Positions 8,571 through 19,000 of a DNA stretch of 28,008 nt are shown in pieces. Within the stretch, counting starts at the first letter, position 1. Every line of letters starts with the position of its first letter. The notes beneath the pieces were generated by a model. That model was not told the DNA's origin and did no database searches. It was given only the letters and a program-made list of their open reading frames with translations. Position numbers and translations under genes: made by a program. The stretch is taken from positions 1 through 28,008 of the forward strand of contig JANBPT010000624.1 of assembly GCA_027575765.1 (NCBI GenBank). Reading direction: 5' to 3'. The DNA is from Tieghemiomyces parasiticus. Lineage: Eukaryota; Kickxellomycota; Dimargaritomycetes; Dimargaritales; Dimargaritaceae.

Positions 8571-11500
8571 ATGGCTAACCCCATTGATGATGCTGAGGAT
8601 TGCAGCCAGACAGGGTATGCCTTTCCCATATCTCAATGTAGCGATACCAATGGAATTACGCCGACCACTAGCCAGAAGCCGTCGTTCCTCGCCAACCGAC
8701 CTGCCAAACGCGCCTTGCCCACCGACGCTGACGAATTGGGAGATTTCCGCCCCCATCTTGCATTCTCCTACGGTGACGATGGTGCTGAGGACCTCGATGC
8801 TTTAGTACGACTTGCCGAGGAGCAGGACGAAATTGAACACGAACTGGAGGAGATGTGTGAGGAATCGATGCAGTCCGGACCGGACACGGTGCCAGCCAAA
8901 CGTGCACGGTGCGATACTGACGGAATTCATCGCCCCACCGGCGGGATGGGGTCGCTAGGGACATTCAGCGAGAGCCTCGGAGGATTAACTGTGGAACTTG
9001 ATGATAACAGATTCAGCTGGAGGACGCCACACACCCCAAGTGGTGTTAGAGTCCGGGCACCTGACGAGGTAGAACCTGGCCATGAAGGCCGGGGTAAACT
9101 ATCACTGTTTCACGACCAATCTACCCGTGACTTTGGCTACCGGTCGGGTGTAAGCGATAACGCCGCCTCATCATCCCATCGCCGTACCCGTCCCTTTAGC
9201 ACCATTGCGACTTCGGCGCAAGTAATTAATGGCGATGCTGACAACCTTCAGCCGTCGTCTACATCACACCCACTCGAAACGCACAACTATCGTCTACCGC
9301 CCGTCGCCGGCCCCTTCGTGATGGCCTCCACGAGTCACGGTCAGCGTCTTTATTTTCCCAAGATAAAGGCTCCCGTGGCCCCGCCTGGCCAGACGCGCCA
9401 GGAAGTCATGCGCAAACTGGTGGCTAGTCTCAGCGGCGTTGTGTCAAAAGCCACTGTGACTGACCCCAGTGATCCAGCATCAATCTACCGGATCATGGAT
9501 GAGATCGATCAAGATCGTATCGCAGCAGCCATGCGAAAGTCGGGCCTGGCGGCCAAGAGCGACCAGGGTATGATGCCCGATGATAGCGACCGAGACGGGT
9601 AAGATGAAGGACCTCGCGAATGTGCCCATGGCCGTCGAGCGCGATTTAGAGAGGTAGTAACCCCTTTGACGATGTGGGACTGCCGCTGACTAACTGCCTT
9701 CCTTCTTTCCGCACATTTATGTTATTCACTATCTCATCATCCTTCGACCCATCAAGCGATTCGAAAGCCACTCTGGCCCCGGCGGCTATGTGGGTCGACA
9801 AGCACAAACCGCGACGGTTTACCGATCTGGTCAGTGAGGAAAAGGTTAACCGGGAGACGCTACTCTGGCTCAAAGAATGGGACTACTGCGTCTTTGGCCG
9901 GCGCAAGCGGGCCCCATTCGTCATGCCTAGCAAATACGGCCGCGATTTTAAACCTAGTGGCGGCGATGGGAGCCACCCCGGTAAGCCCAGCAACCAAGCC
10001 GGCGGCCACCCCACAGCCACCGGTTCGCGGATGGAGTTTGGCAACTTTAAGAATAGCGACCCCCATCAACGTCCGTTCCGCAAAATCCTCCTGCTGGCCG
10101 GCCCACCTGGACTAGGCAAGACCACCTTGGCCCACATCATCGCCCAGCAGGCCGGTTATACCACGGTCGAGATCAACGCCAGCGACGACCGGACGGGCAC
10201 CCAGGTGTACCAAAAACTACTGTCCATAACTCAGTCGCACTCGGTTCGGGCGTCGGGTAAACCCACCGCCCTCATTATTGACGAGATTGACGGGGTGGTG
10301 GGCGGTAATAGCCACAACAACCATAATTCTGGACGAGGCGGAGACGGCGGCGGCGGCCGAGACTTCATCAGCCTCCTGGTTGCCATGGCCACGGCCGAGG
10401 TCCGGATCCCCAAAAAGAGTAGTACGACTCTCAACACCACCTCGACCACGCTCGGCGGTATGCTAGGCCACGGCGACGTCGAAAATGGCGATCGGACTCG
10501 TGGACGTAGGAAACCGGGCCCGCCGGCCCTGCTCCGCCCCATCATTTGCATCTGTAACAACCTCTACGCACCATCCCTCCGCCCGCTCCGTGCCGTGGCC
10601 CAAGTATATACACTCTACCGACCCCCACCAGCCTCCCTCGCCCAACGTTTGTCGGGTCTCTGCCTCCAGGAAGGTATCCTCACCGATCTCTCGACCCTCG
10701 TCGCGCTTTGTGAACGCGCCGAATGTGATTTGCGTAACTGTCTTCATACACTCCAGTTTCTGCGTAAGGATTTGGGTCCAGGGGAACGGCTGACATGGGA
10801 GATGGTCAAGCGCGCTCCTGTGGGCATAAAGGATATGCAACAGTCACTTTTTACTCTCTGGGAGCGCATATTTACCCCGCCAACCGCCTGGCCCCTCGCA
10901 GGATCCCACGCCGCCGCTACCGCGGGTGGGGGCCCCACCGACAACGGACCGGCCTCCGTCCGGCGTTCCCTGACCCCTTCCTCCCGCGATGTCACCGGCG
11001 GTGACTCGCTCAAGATTCGCGGGACGGCTTACCGCCGCGAGTACCTGGCCAAGCTTGCCGCGGACATCCGGGCCTGTAACGAACACGATAAACTCGTCAT
11101 GGGCTGCTTTGAGAACTACCTCCGGCTGCGGTTTCACGACGCCTACCTCACCAAGGTAGTCCAGGTGGGCGATTGGCTGGCTTTTTACGACCGCCTCAAC
11201 CGCGGCAGTGGTGGCGGCGGCGGATCGACGATGGCACTAAATGGATACCTCAGTTACCCACTCCTCTTCTTCCACTCAGCTCTCGCCAACCCCTTCGTCC
11301 GCAATCTTGATTTCCCTTACCCCCGCGTGGACTTCGAAGTCCGGACCCGTCGTCAGGCCCGCGCGGGGATCCTCGAGTCGCTCCTGGCCGGCGTACGGAC
11401 CCCGTTACTCCGTCACCTCTGGCCGACCCCGACCTATATCGCCCAGGAGCTCCTCCCGTGGCTTATCCGTATTATCGCCACCCCGCTCCGCGGTACCAAC

Positions 11501-12253
11501 CTTCAGCTGCTCCCACCTGACGACCGTCAGGCCCTACAGCGCCTCGTCGGTGTCATGGCGGCGTTTGGACTGACCTACATCCAGGATAAGGCTGAAGATG
11601 GGTCGTTTACCTCACGTATCGAGCCGCCCCTCGAAGATGCCCTCATCCCGATGAAGCTGACCATCGAGTCGGGCGACTGGGCAACGGTCGGTGCCGTATC
11701 CAATGCCAAAGACAAGTCAGGCCAGCCGAGGACCTCGGGGCTGCCCCCTCGTGCCGGCGGGACGAGTTTACTGAATATACCCAATGCCACTAAGCTCATG
11801 ATCGCCCAGGAGGTCGAGAAGGAGTGCATCCGGGTACGGGAAGTGACGCGCGCCGAGAAGGAGGCCGGTGCTCTGGTGAGACAACCCAAGACGACGACCG
11901 CAATACCAACGTCCACCGACAAACCAGCTGAAACTGACCAGCCTGCCGCTCCCCTCGCGGCGGTGACCGCAAACCGTCGGGCCTACCTCGTGCCCCAACC
12001 CCGGCCCCTCGCGCTCAAGGACTTTTTTGGCCGACCGATCATTGCCGCGCCACCGCTGCCGACCGGTACTTCAGAAACGGGCGGTCAGCAGGACCAGGGT
12101 GGCACAGTAGCGGCACCTGTGCCCACGGCCACCGTCAATCCGTTGGACGATATCCTGGTCTGGTACGAATACAATGAGGGCTACTCCAACGCCGTCCGCA
12201 AGCCCGTGAAAGTTGGCGAGCTGATTTTTGATCGCTCGGATAACCGGATGTGA
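8571..12253 (+). CDS. CTF18: Ctf18, clamp-loader (alternative RFC) large subunit; join(8571..9598,9757..12253)
   Basis: Ctf18 forms an alternative RFC complex (with Ctf8, Dcc1 and Rfc2-5) that handles PCNA at replication forks and supports sister-chromatid cohesion. The start ATG has a good context (CGCCATGG). A 158-nt intron (9599-9756, GTAAGA...CAAG, branch-like CTGACTAAC) joins the frames exactly and gives a 1174-residue protein. The RFC-like start MWVDKHKPRRFTDL is in exon 2. Walker A GPPGLGKTT lies near residue 458, Walker B IIDEID near 516, a sensor-1-like ICNN near 609, and the Ctf18-specific EGYSNAVRKPVK near the C terminus. It is longer than human (975) or yeast (741) Ctf18 because of a 350-residue polar N terminus and Gly/Asn-rich inserts. 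It converges on the transporter gene, 227 bp apart. Confidence 0.95.
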
Positions 12254-12480
12254 ATTTTTTGTGACCGGGGTTGTTACTCTAAGCGCGGGGTACAAGCGAC
12301 CACAGCCCCATATGAAGTATCGCCCCACCGCTAACCCACTGTGTGTTTGGTACCTGGCCTCGCCCACTTCCACTAAAGTTCAATGAAGCCCCTGCACTGG
12401 ACCCTGGCCACGATCATCATACACCAGTCATTTATGCAGCGTTTGTGATGTTTGTGCACAGGGACCGAAATGTAGTCAGT

Positions 12481-14592
12481 CTACATAAATTGGTCCCAGT
12501 GGCTAAACAGGTGACTGAAGAGCAAAGTAGCCAGCAGCATGATAACGGTCTGAAATCCGTATACATAAATAAAATTGGGGTCGTGACTCCAGTAGGCCAC
12601 GATGAGGCCCAATAAACTTCCCAGACAGCTGGTAAAGAGGTACAGCGCCACCACGACGCTCTTCATCTGGCGGGGGGCCTGGCTGTAGGCAAATTCGAGC
12701 CCCGTGGCGGAGGCGAAGAAGTCAGCCAGACCCATTAGAAGGCACGGGATGGCCTGCCACCAGATGCTTACGTGGTTCTGGTACAGCCCGTGGGAATCGG
12801 CGGCAGCGGTGGTGGCAGTGTCCGGGACGTGGGCCGCCCGCAGCCGCGCCTCACTGAAATCGTAGTACGGGCCCGTCGTGTAGATGACATATTGCAGGAC
12901 GGTGATGTAGAAAAACGTGGCCACGGCGATGGCGAAGCCCAGGGTAATGCGGCGGATAGGCCCCAGGCGGAGACCGCGAGCGCGGAGGGCCGGATCAATG
13001 TAGATGTCGAACAGCGGAATGATGACCACGAGGACCAGGTTGATGAGCGCGTTCATTTGGTCGGGTGGGAACCAGTCGGGCCGTTCGAGGGTGAGGGCCT
13101 GGGTGATGAAGTTGTCCGCCATGTTGCTGTAAATAGCCCAAAAGAAGGGATAGAAGGCAAACACCGCGCAGGCCCGCCCGGCACGCCGCAGGCTGTCGAC
13201 GAAATCATCGTCCCAGTCCACCGCCAGCGACAACGGAACGGCGGTCGAGGCCAAGGGGGCCATGGCGACACCGGCCCCCAGGGGGTGCGCGTACAGGGGG
13301 TTGTCCTCTAGAACCTCCTCGTCCGCCAGAGGCTCGACGTGACCCTCGGTATCGGCTTTGAACCGGGCGGCGATGACGCTAGGAAGAGCCGCGTCCAGCC
13401 AGTGGCCCTGGCCGGGCCGACGGTGCTTTAGGGCGTAGCGAACGCACCTTAGGGCCTGGAGCAGGACGGCCTGGGTGGGCGGCCGGTGGACGTATCGCTT
13501 GCGGCCACTCCAAAAGATGAGGACGGCGGTAAAGAAGAGGACCGTAGGCAGGAGGAATGCGTGCGCGTAGGTAGAACGCTGGGCCACCATGGGGCACAGG
13601 ACCTGGCCGATGAAGGCGCCCAAGCAAATAGCCCAATAAAAATATCGAAACACGCGTTCAACAGTCAGCTGATAGTCGATGGCCGGAAGCGCGCCCGGTG
13701 GCGGGTAGCGCACGTCCGTTACAGGGTGGCGGTAGTGGTGCGCGGAGGCCGGGTCAACGGTGGTGAATGAGGCGTCCTCTGCAACCACATGGTCGTCGCC
13801 GTCGTCCGTCTCGCCCTCGTCCGTATCGCAACCGTTATCCAGGTAGCGGTGTTTATCATGATCGCTGGTATCAGCGCCTTCCAAGGCCTCGTAGTCTTTG
13901 CCTTCGGGGCCCCCGAGCACACTGTGGTTGTGCGGGATCTGCTCGGCCACGAACGCCGACACATTGGCCTTCATACCGCCGGTGCCCAACCCCATGAACA
14001 CGTAGCAGCCCAGCAAGAAGCCCGGCAACCCCCACCCGCCGGCGATAGAGGCCGGGGTGGCAGACAACGTCAGGATACCCAAGCCGATTGCGTAGAGCGC
14101 GGCGAAAATGAGGATGGTGCGGTACTTGCCGAGGTATTGGTCAGCGATGACGGCGCCCAAGATGGTGGTGAAGTAGCAAAAGAAGGAGAAGCCACGATTG
14201 ACGGCCGTCGCTGCCGCCTGGTTGAGTCCAAGCTCACGCAGCATGTAGAGCTGGAACATGAGCGACGCCCCGTAATACGTAAACCGCTCGCATAACTCCG
14301 TCACCACGATGAGCCAGGCCTGCGGAGGCACCGGCCCGGCGCGCTTGGTTCGTGGGGAGCTATGCGCCGTGGCCGTCATGTGGGAATGGGTAGCGGTGTC
14401 TGGCTGGCGGCCTGTGCGTCGAGAAGGTTTACGGGGTCGCGCCCGGCCGGGTTTCGGCCTCGTGGCCACCAGCTGGATGGTATCGGTGCGAGAAAGGTGA
14501 ATATCGCTAGCCGGCCGGTCATCGGGTGAATAGGTTCCCGCATCGTCTGCCCACGTCGAGGCCGTCGACGGATTCGAAGGTGCGCTACGCAT
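12481..14592 (-). CDS. PTR2: PTR2/POT-family proton-coupled oligopeptide transporter
   Basis: A 703-residue intronless frame in the usual size range for fungal Ptr2 (about 600), plus a hydrophilic N-terminal tail of about 85 residues. The family ExxER motif is ELCERFTYY (residues 99-107), followed by FCYFTTILGAVIADQYLGKY and GLGTGGMKANVSAF, both POT signatures. Later come an FYPFFWAIYSNMAD segment and several further membrane helices. The protein should import di/tripeptides with protons across the plasma membrane. Residues about 220-300 form a long, strongly acidic insert between the GTGG helix and the FYW helix, predicted to be cytoplasmic. In that helix the usual FYWxIN reads FYWAIC. The start is the first ATG of the frame; an in-frame ATG near residue 72 is a possible alternative. 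Confidence 0.93.
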   Translation of the reverse strand: MRSAPSNPSTASTWADDAGTYSPDDRPASDIHLSRTDTIQLVATRPKPGRARPRKPSRRTGRQPDTATHSHMTATAHSSPRTKRAGPVPPQAWLIVVTELCERFTYYGASLMFQLYMLRELGLNQAAATAVNRGFSFFCYFTTILGAVIADQYLGKYRTILIFAALYAIGLGILTLSATPASIAGGWGLPGFLLGCYVFMGLGTGGMKANVSAFVAEQIPHNHSVLGGPEGKDYEALEGADTSDHDKHRYLDNGCDTDEGETDDGDDHVVAEDASFTTVDPASAHHYRHPVTDVRYPPPGALPAIDYQLTVERVFRYFYWAICLGAFIGQVLCPMVAQRSTYAHAFLLPTVLFFTAVLIFWSGRKRYVHRPPTQAVLLQALRCVRYALKHRRPGQGHWLDAALPSVIAARFKADTEGHVEPLADEEVLEDNPLYAHPLGAGVAMAPLASTAVPLSLAVDWDDDFVDSLRRAGRACAVFAFYPFFWAIYSNMADNFITQALTLERPDWFPPDQMNALINLVLVVIIPLFDIYIDPALRARGLRLGPIRRITLGFAIAVATFFYITVLQYVIYTTGPYYDFSEARLRAAHVPDTATTAAADSHGLYQNHVSIWWQAIPCLLMGLADFFASATGLEFAYSQAPRQMKSVVVALYLFTSCLGSLLGLIVAYWSHDPNFIYVYGFQTVIMLLATLLFSHLFSHWDQFM

Positions 14593-16092
14593 GAGTTAAG
14601 CAAAAAATATGTCGCAGAGTTGAAGAAGCAGTGCTGCTACGAATGTACAATCACCGATGAATAGCCATACGGACAGATAAGAAGGGCGAGTCCTAATGTC
14701 GGGAACGACAGGAAGGGTAGTTACTGAGTAAAGTCGCGGTGGAGATGACAAAGAGCCAGAGGGGGGCAAGTTGAGCTTGACAGACCGAGAGCGTTTCTAG
14801 GCAGTAGGAAAGCAAGGATGTACCAGCGGTGAGGGTGGAGGAAAGATAATAGGGGGGGGGATGGGGAAGTGAGAAATTATCGGGTCACCAAATAATTGTG
14901 AAGCAGGGGCGGTACGCAGCACGGAGACCAGTCAAATGGTAGAAAGGAGGGGCGCCAAAGAAGCAATGCGGAGATTGAATACGGGATAGAGCGGCCAGCG
15001 TGGGGTCTCAACCGGACCCCATAGCCAGTCGGTAGGGCTGGATAATCCCGTCTCGGGGTCCATCTTCATATTGGCTGGACTAACCAGCCAGTCACGGACG
15101 GGGGAAATCGGCCAGGGGCTGACGAGGCCCACCAGAGCCTAAGGCACGCACTAGCCCGGCCCATCACGGATTCGTTGTCCACGCCTTCTTTCACTGCCAC
15201 AAACGATACCCACTTCGAACCTCTCGCCTCACTCCTCTGCCAGAGCTACCAGACCTATAACCAAAAACAAGCGACGTGTACCTTTCCCCTTATGTGATTG
15301 GCCAGTAACACAAGCCGATTAGCGCGGGTAGGTTACGATGAGAGAAATGTGGCTGGATTCTACTGGCCGAATTTTGATAATAAAAATGGAAATTTTTTAT
15401 ATTTAAATTTGAATTTGGATCAGATTTGTTTAGGTGCTGTAGAGTGTGGCGGGGGGGGACTAGACAGTCCACAGAGGGTGACGAGTAATACTGCTGCTAC
15501 ATGGCACGAGGGTCTGCCATACTGATGAAAGCGCGAATGGAAAGGTCGAAAGATTGCAAGTCTGCTGCTCATGTGCACATTGGTCGTGTTGGCCACCGAT
15601 TGGTCGACGTCCGCCCTATTTTTTGCATACGTCGCACCCCATCTCCTACTTTCGACGGCCGGTATTTCTGGGGTGTACACTGGATTTACCACTGCTGCCC
15701 CTACAGTTCCAATTCCAAACCTGTGTGAAAATTGGCTGCCCTCAACCTTCAGCCCCTGGCCCCCTTACTGTGACTGTTAAATAGAAAAATGTAACTGTAT
15801 ATATTTTGTAATAAAGGGAGGGGGCAAGATGCGAAACCAGCTCAAAAGTGAATGCCCTTGGGGCTTGGTCAATGCCATCGGAGACTGCACGGAATTCGAG
15901 TAAGGTAATATGAGTGAAGAACCATCCTATGGAATCGGTAGCGGCCAAAAAAAAATTAAACGTAGATAAGCGAAACTTTAGTAAACAAAGAAGAAAAGAA
16001 AAATACTGTGGGTAGAGTAGTAGGGCTAAGTGAAGTGAGGAGGGAGGGAGCGCTGGAATCGGACCGGTACGAAATGACTAAACCAACTAACC
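14593..16092. other. interval between the transporter and USP7 genes
   Basis: The left part is the transporter promoter region (minus strand). A 7-bp inverted repeat (TGGCTGG/CCAGCCA) lies at 15072-15090 and a CCAAT-type ATTGG near 15297-15301. An AT-rich patch spans 15370-15430. A 69-codon ATG frame (15571-15780, +) encodes a hydrophobic N terminus and a Cys-containing C terminus, with AATAAA about 30 nt after its stop; it has no recognised homologue. A minus-strand 66-codon frame (15132-14932) begins with GTG and is not called. Confidence 0.35.
15571..15780 (+). CDS. possible small secreted or membrane protein (weak call)
   Basis: Sixty-nine codons from ATG. The first about 38 residues are mostly hydrophobic (MCTLVVLATDW... 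then ALFFAYVAPHLLLSTAG), like a signal peptide or membrane segment. The tail is Pro/Trp/Cys-rich and ends PPYCDC. The frame is open for about 14 more codons upstream without an ATG. An AATAAA about 30 nt past the stop supports transcription on this strand. No domain is recognised, and an ORF of this length can occur by chance. Confidence 0.2.
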   Translation: MCTLVVLATDWSTSALFFAYVAPHLLLSTAGISGVYTGFTTAAPTVPIPNLCENWLPSTFSPWPPYCDC

Positions 16093-19000
16093 TCAGTTGA
16101 AGATGCGGATCGACCGCTCCGAGTAACGCGATTGACGTTGACTGAGGTCAGGTCCGTCCAGCCCAATCACGACATGACCTGGTCCGGCCGCCGTCAGGAT
16201 ATCGCTTAGGCTGCCATCGATATCATCGATCTGCCGTTCAAGGTCGTAAAGGTCATCGTCATCGCCGTCATCGGCCGTATGGGCGGACAGCGGCGGCACG
16301 GTGGAATGACCCGCAGGCACCGAGGGCTCATAGGGTGGGAGGGTCGGGTCATATGTGAGTGGCGGCTCGTCACCGGCCGTCATCTCCATGGCGGTTTCGT
16401 CCCCAGCTGTGGGCCAGGGCTCCTGCGTGTCCATCGCGGTGGTGTCTGGCGCAGGGACGTCGTCCGCCACAGCTGGGATGGTCGTGTCCGTAGGCTCCAT
16501 GGCAGCTGCGGCGCCGACCGTGTCTGCGTCACCATTCTCGCCCGCCGAAGTGAACGCCGGAAGAGACACGGGGAGAGGTCCGAACCGATACGGGCCCGCG
16601 GAGTCGAGGAACACGATCGGTGTCAACTTGGAAAACTCCTTATCGCCGTAGCCTAGGCGACGCTGCAGGCGGGCCTTGGTCTCGGCCACGGGCTCGCCGG
16701 CCTTGACCAGGACGAAGAAGGGGATGCCCTGAGTAGAGTGCGACCGGCGGTAGTAGTGAAACACCGGGACGACGGCGTCGCGGTCGGTCATTTGCAGCTC
16801 TTCCGCAGGGAGCTCCTCGGCGTAAACAAGGGCCCGGTCGGAAATAACCTTCAGGGGGTCACTGGCATTGAGTACGCCATCGATCCGGTGGTCGACCGCT
16901 GTATACACCCGCAGCGGGCCGGTGGTGGCTGGGCGGCGGAAGTGCTCGGCCACTTTGGCCCGCAGTGCGGTCTCCAGCTCAGCCACTCGGGCCGTCTTGG
17001 GCAGCAGAACGGTGAACGGCACCTCCTGACGCACTCCGCCGGCCAGCCACGCCACCGACAGCAAGCGGCACTGGTCCAACTCGTCCACCGTGCGTGACAG
17101 GATCTCAAAGTGTAGGCGGAGTCCGGAGGGTGGGATTACGCCGTCCCATAGCCGGGCCATCTCGGCCAGCGTCATGTGCGGGCTGCGCTTCACCACCCGG
17201 AGCGGCTCGGCGCCCCCACCGATGTTGTAGAGGCGCAGCTTGCGCGGGTCGCAATCTAAACGGTCGGCCAGGCGCGCCACCACCCCGTCGTAGGGAAGCT
17301 GCTTGGGCAGTCGCAGCCACACGGGTTTCGGTGGGATCACAGCAGTGGTCTCGCCGTCGCCGCTTTCGTCACTGGACGTTACGGGTAGGAACTTGACCTG
17401 CACGTGGGAGGCGTAGTAATCAAAGTACTTCCGGACGGTGGCCAATTCGTTGGTGGCCAGCTCGTCGGGCGTGGGCCGGCGCTGGAAACACAAAATATCG
17501 CCGGACTGCATCTCGGCGCCAAAGAAAGTCACGGGTGAGTCTGTGGGCTCAAACGGGTCCACCCGGCCGGGCTTCACCTCCTCGTAGGTGAGCAGCTCAG
17601 CGTCAGCCGGGAGACCGGCGCGCTCGCGCAGGGCCGGCTCGGCAGAGGCCACGGTGACGTCGCCGCGTGTGGAGTAGGAACCCAGCACCGTCATCCGGCG
17701 CGCCACGTGGTCATAGAACTTGAGGAACAGGATGATGCGTTGGCTGGCCCGATCGGGTACGGGCTCGTTGGGGTCCACCGTCTCCACATAGAGGCGGAGG
17801 GGCCGAGACTTGACGGGGCGCGGATTCTGCACTTGCTCCACGGTCTGACCGGGAATCTGTGAGCCGAGTATGACATCTGGTCGGTTTGTTTTGTTCTGCC
17901 GACCGACGAACTGCCACAGGCGTAGGGACCCGGGCTCGCGGCCCAGTTCCGCCGCCACGGCCGAGGCTACTTCGGCTGCCGGTAGCGTCTTGGGCACGCG
18001 CATGGTGCGGAGCGGGACCGCATCAGGCTCGGGGCAATCGAATTCGAGGAGGTCGAAGCCCTGGTGGTCTCGGATCGCCTCGTCAGTGACCAGCTGCAGC
18101 TTAATCGTGGTCCGCTCGAGTTCCAGCTGCTTTTGGTACTCCTCGGCCTCGCGTTTCTCCCGGTCGAAGCGGTCCCGGAGGTACTGCGGGATGTCGGTTT
18201 CGGTGACCGGGGCCAGCACCTGGTCCACGGCATCCCGGCGGATGTATACCAGCATGTAGGCATTAGTGTAGCGTGACAGGGCCGGGCGGGTGGACCGGGC
18301 GCCGGGGCGCTGGCTGCGCTCCTCGCCACCGTAGTAGGCCTCGAACACGTCCTTGTCCCGCACGGGTACCACCCGGTCGTCGTCGAAGCGGAACCACCGG
18401 CCGTTGGGTTCGGGGCGCAATAGGGCAAAGTAATGCCCGCCCGACACATCTCCGCTGTGCACCAGGACGCCGTGCAGGGCGTACACGCACGAGTCCGGCC
18501 GGTCGGGACCCGGTGCCAGAAAGTCGACCAGGTCAATCTCGTCCGGGAATTCGTGGCGGTCGTTAATCTTGACCATGGTGTCGTGAATCATGTCGTACTC
18601 GAACCGCTTGAGCTGCAGGTGCAGGACGGGCGGGAAGGCCTCAAAGATGACACCCTTCTTGGCATCCTGTAGGCCGAATCCCTCGGCCATGTACTTGTTG
18701 TCCCCTTCGAGCAGTTCTTCCGCGATATAGTCCTTGAATGAGTCGTACAGGGTGCGGCAGCCCTTTACGTTAAGTTGGATGTCGTAGTAGGCTTCGGTAC
18801 GCGACGACTCAAAGTCCACGTCCACGCACTTGATGTAGCTCTTCATGCGGCCCACAAACAGCCGCGAGATGGTTCCCTCCACGGGTGTGCCCTTCATCTT
18901 GCCCTCCAGATTGTCTTGGAGCACACGGTTAAACTCCTGCACGTCGTGCTGCATGAAGGACTCGAGGGAGTCCCAGCCGAACGAGCGGGTGAGCTCGGTG

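Noticed and set aside
9674..9757. Start of the second CTF18 frame as an independent gene
   Set aside because: It begins with GTG, and the intron 9599-9756 joins it exactly in frame to the upstream exon.
14932..15132. 66-codon minus-strand frame rich in Trp/Pro
   Set aside because: It begins with GTG, has no upstream ATG exon that could be defined and shows no known domain.
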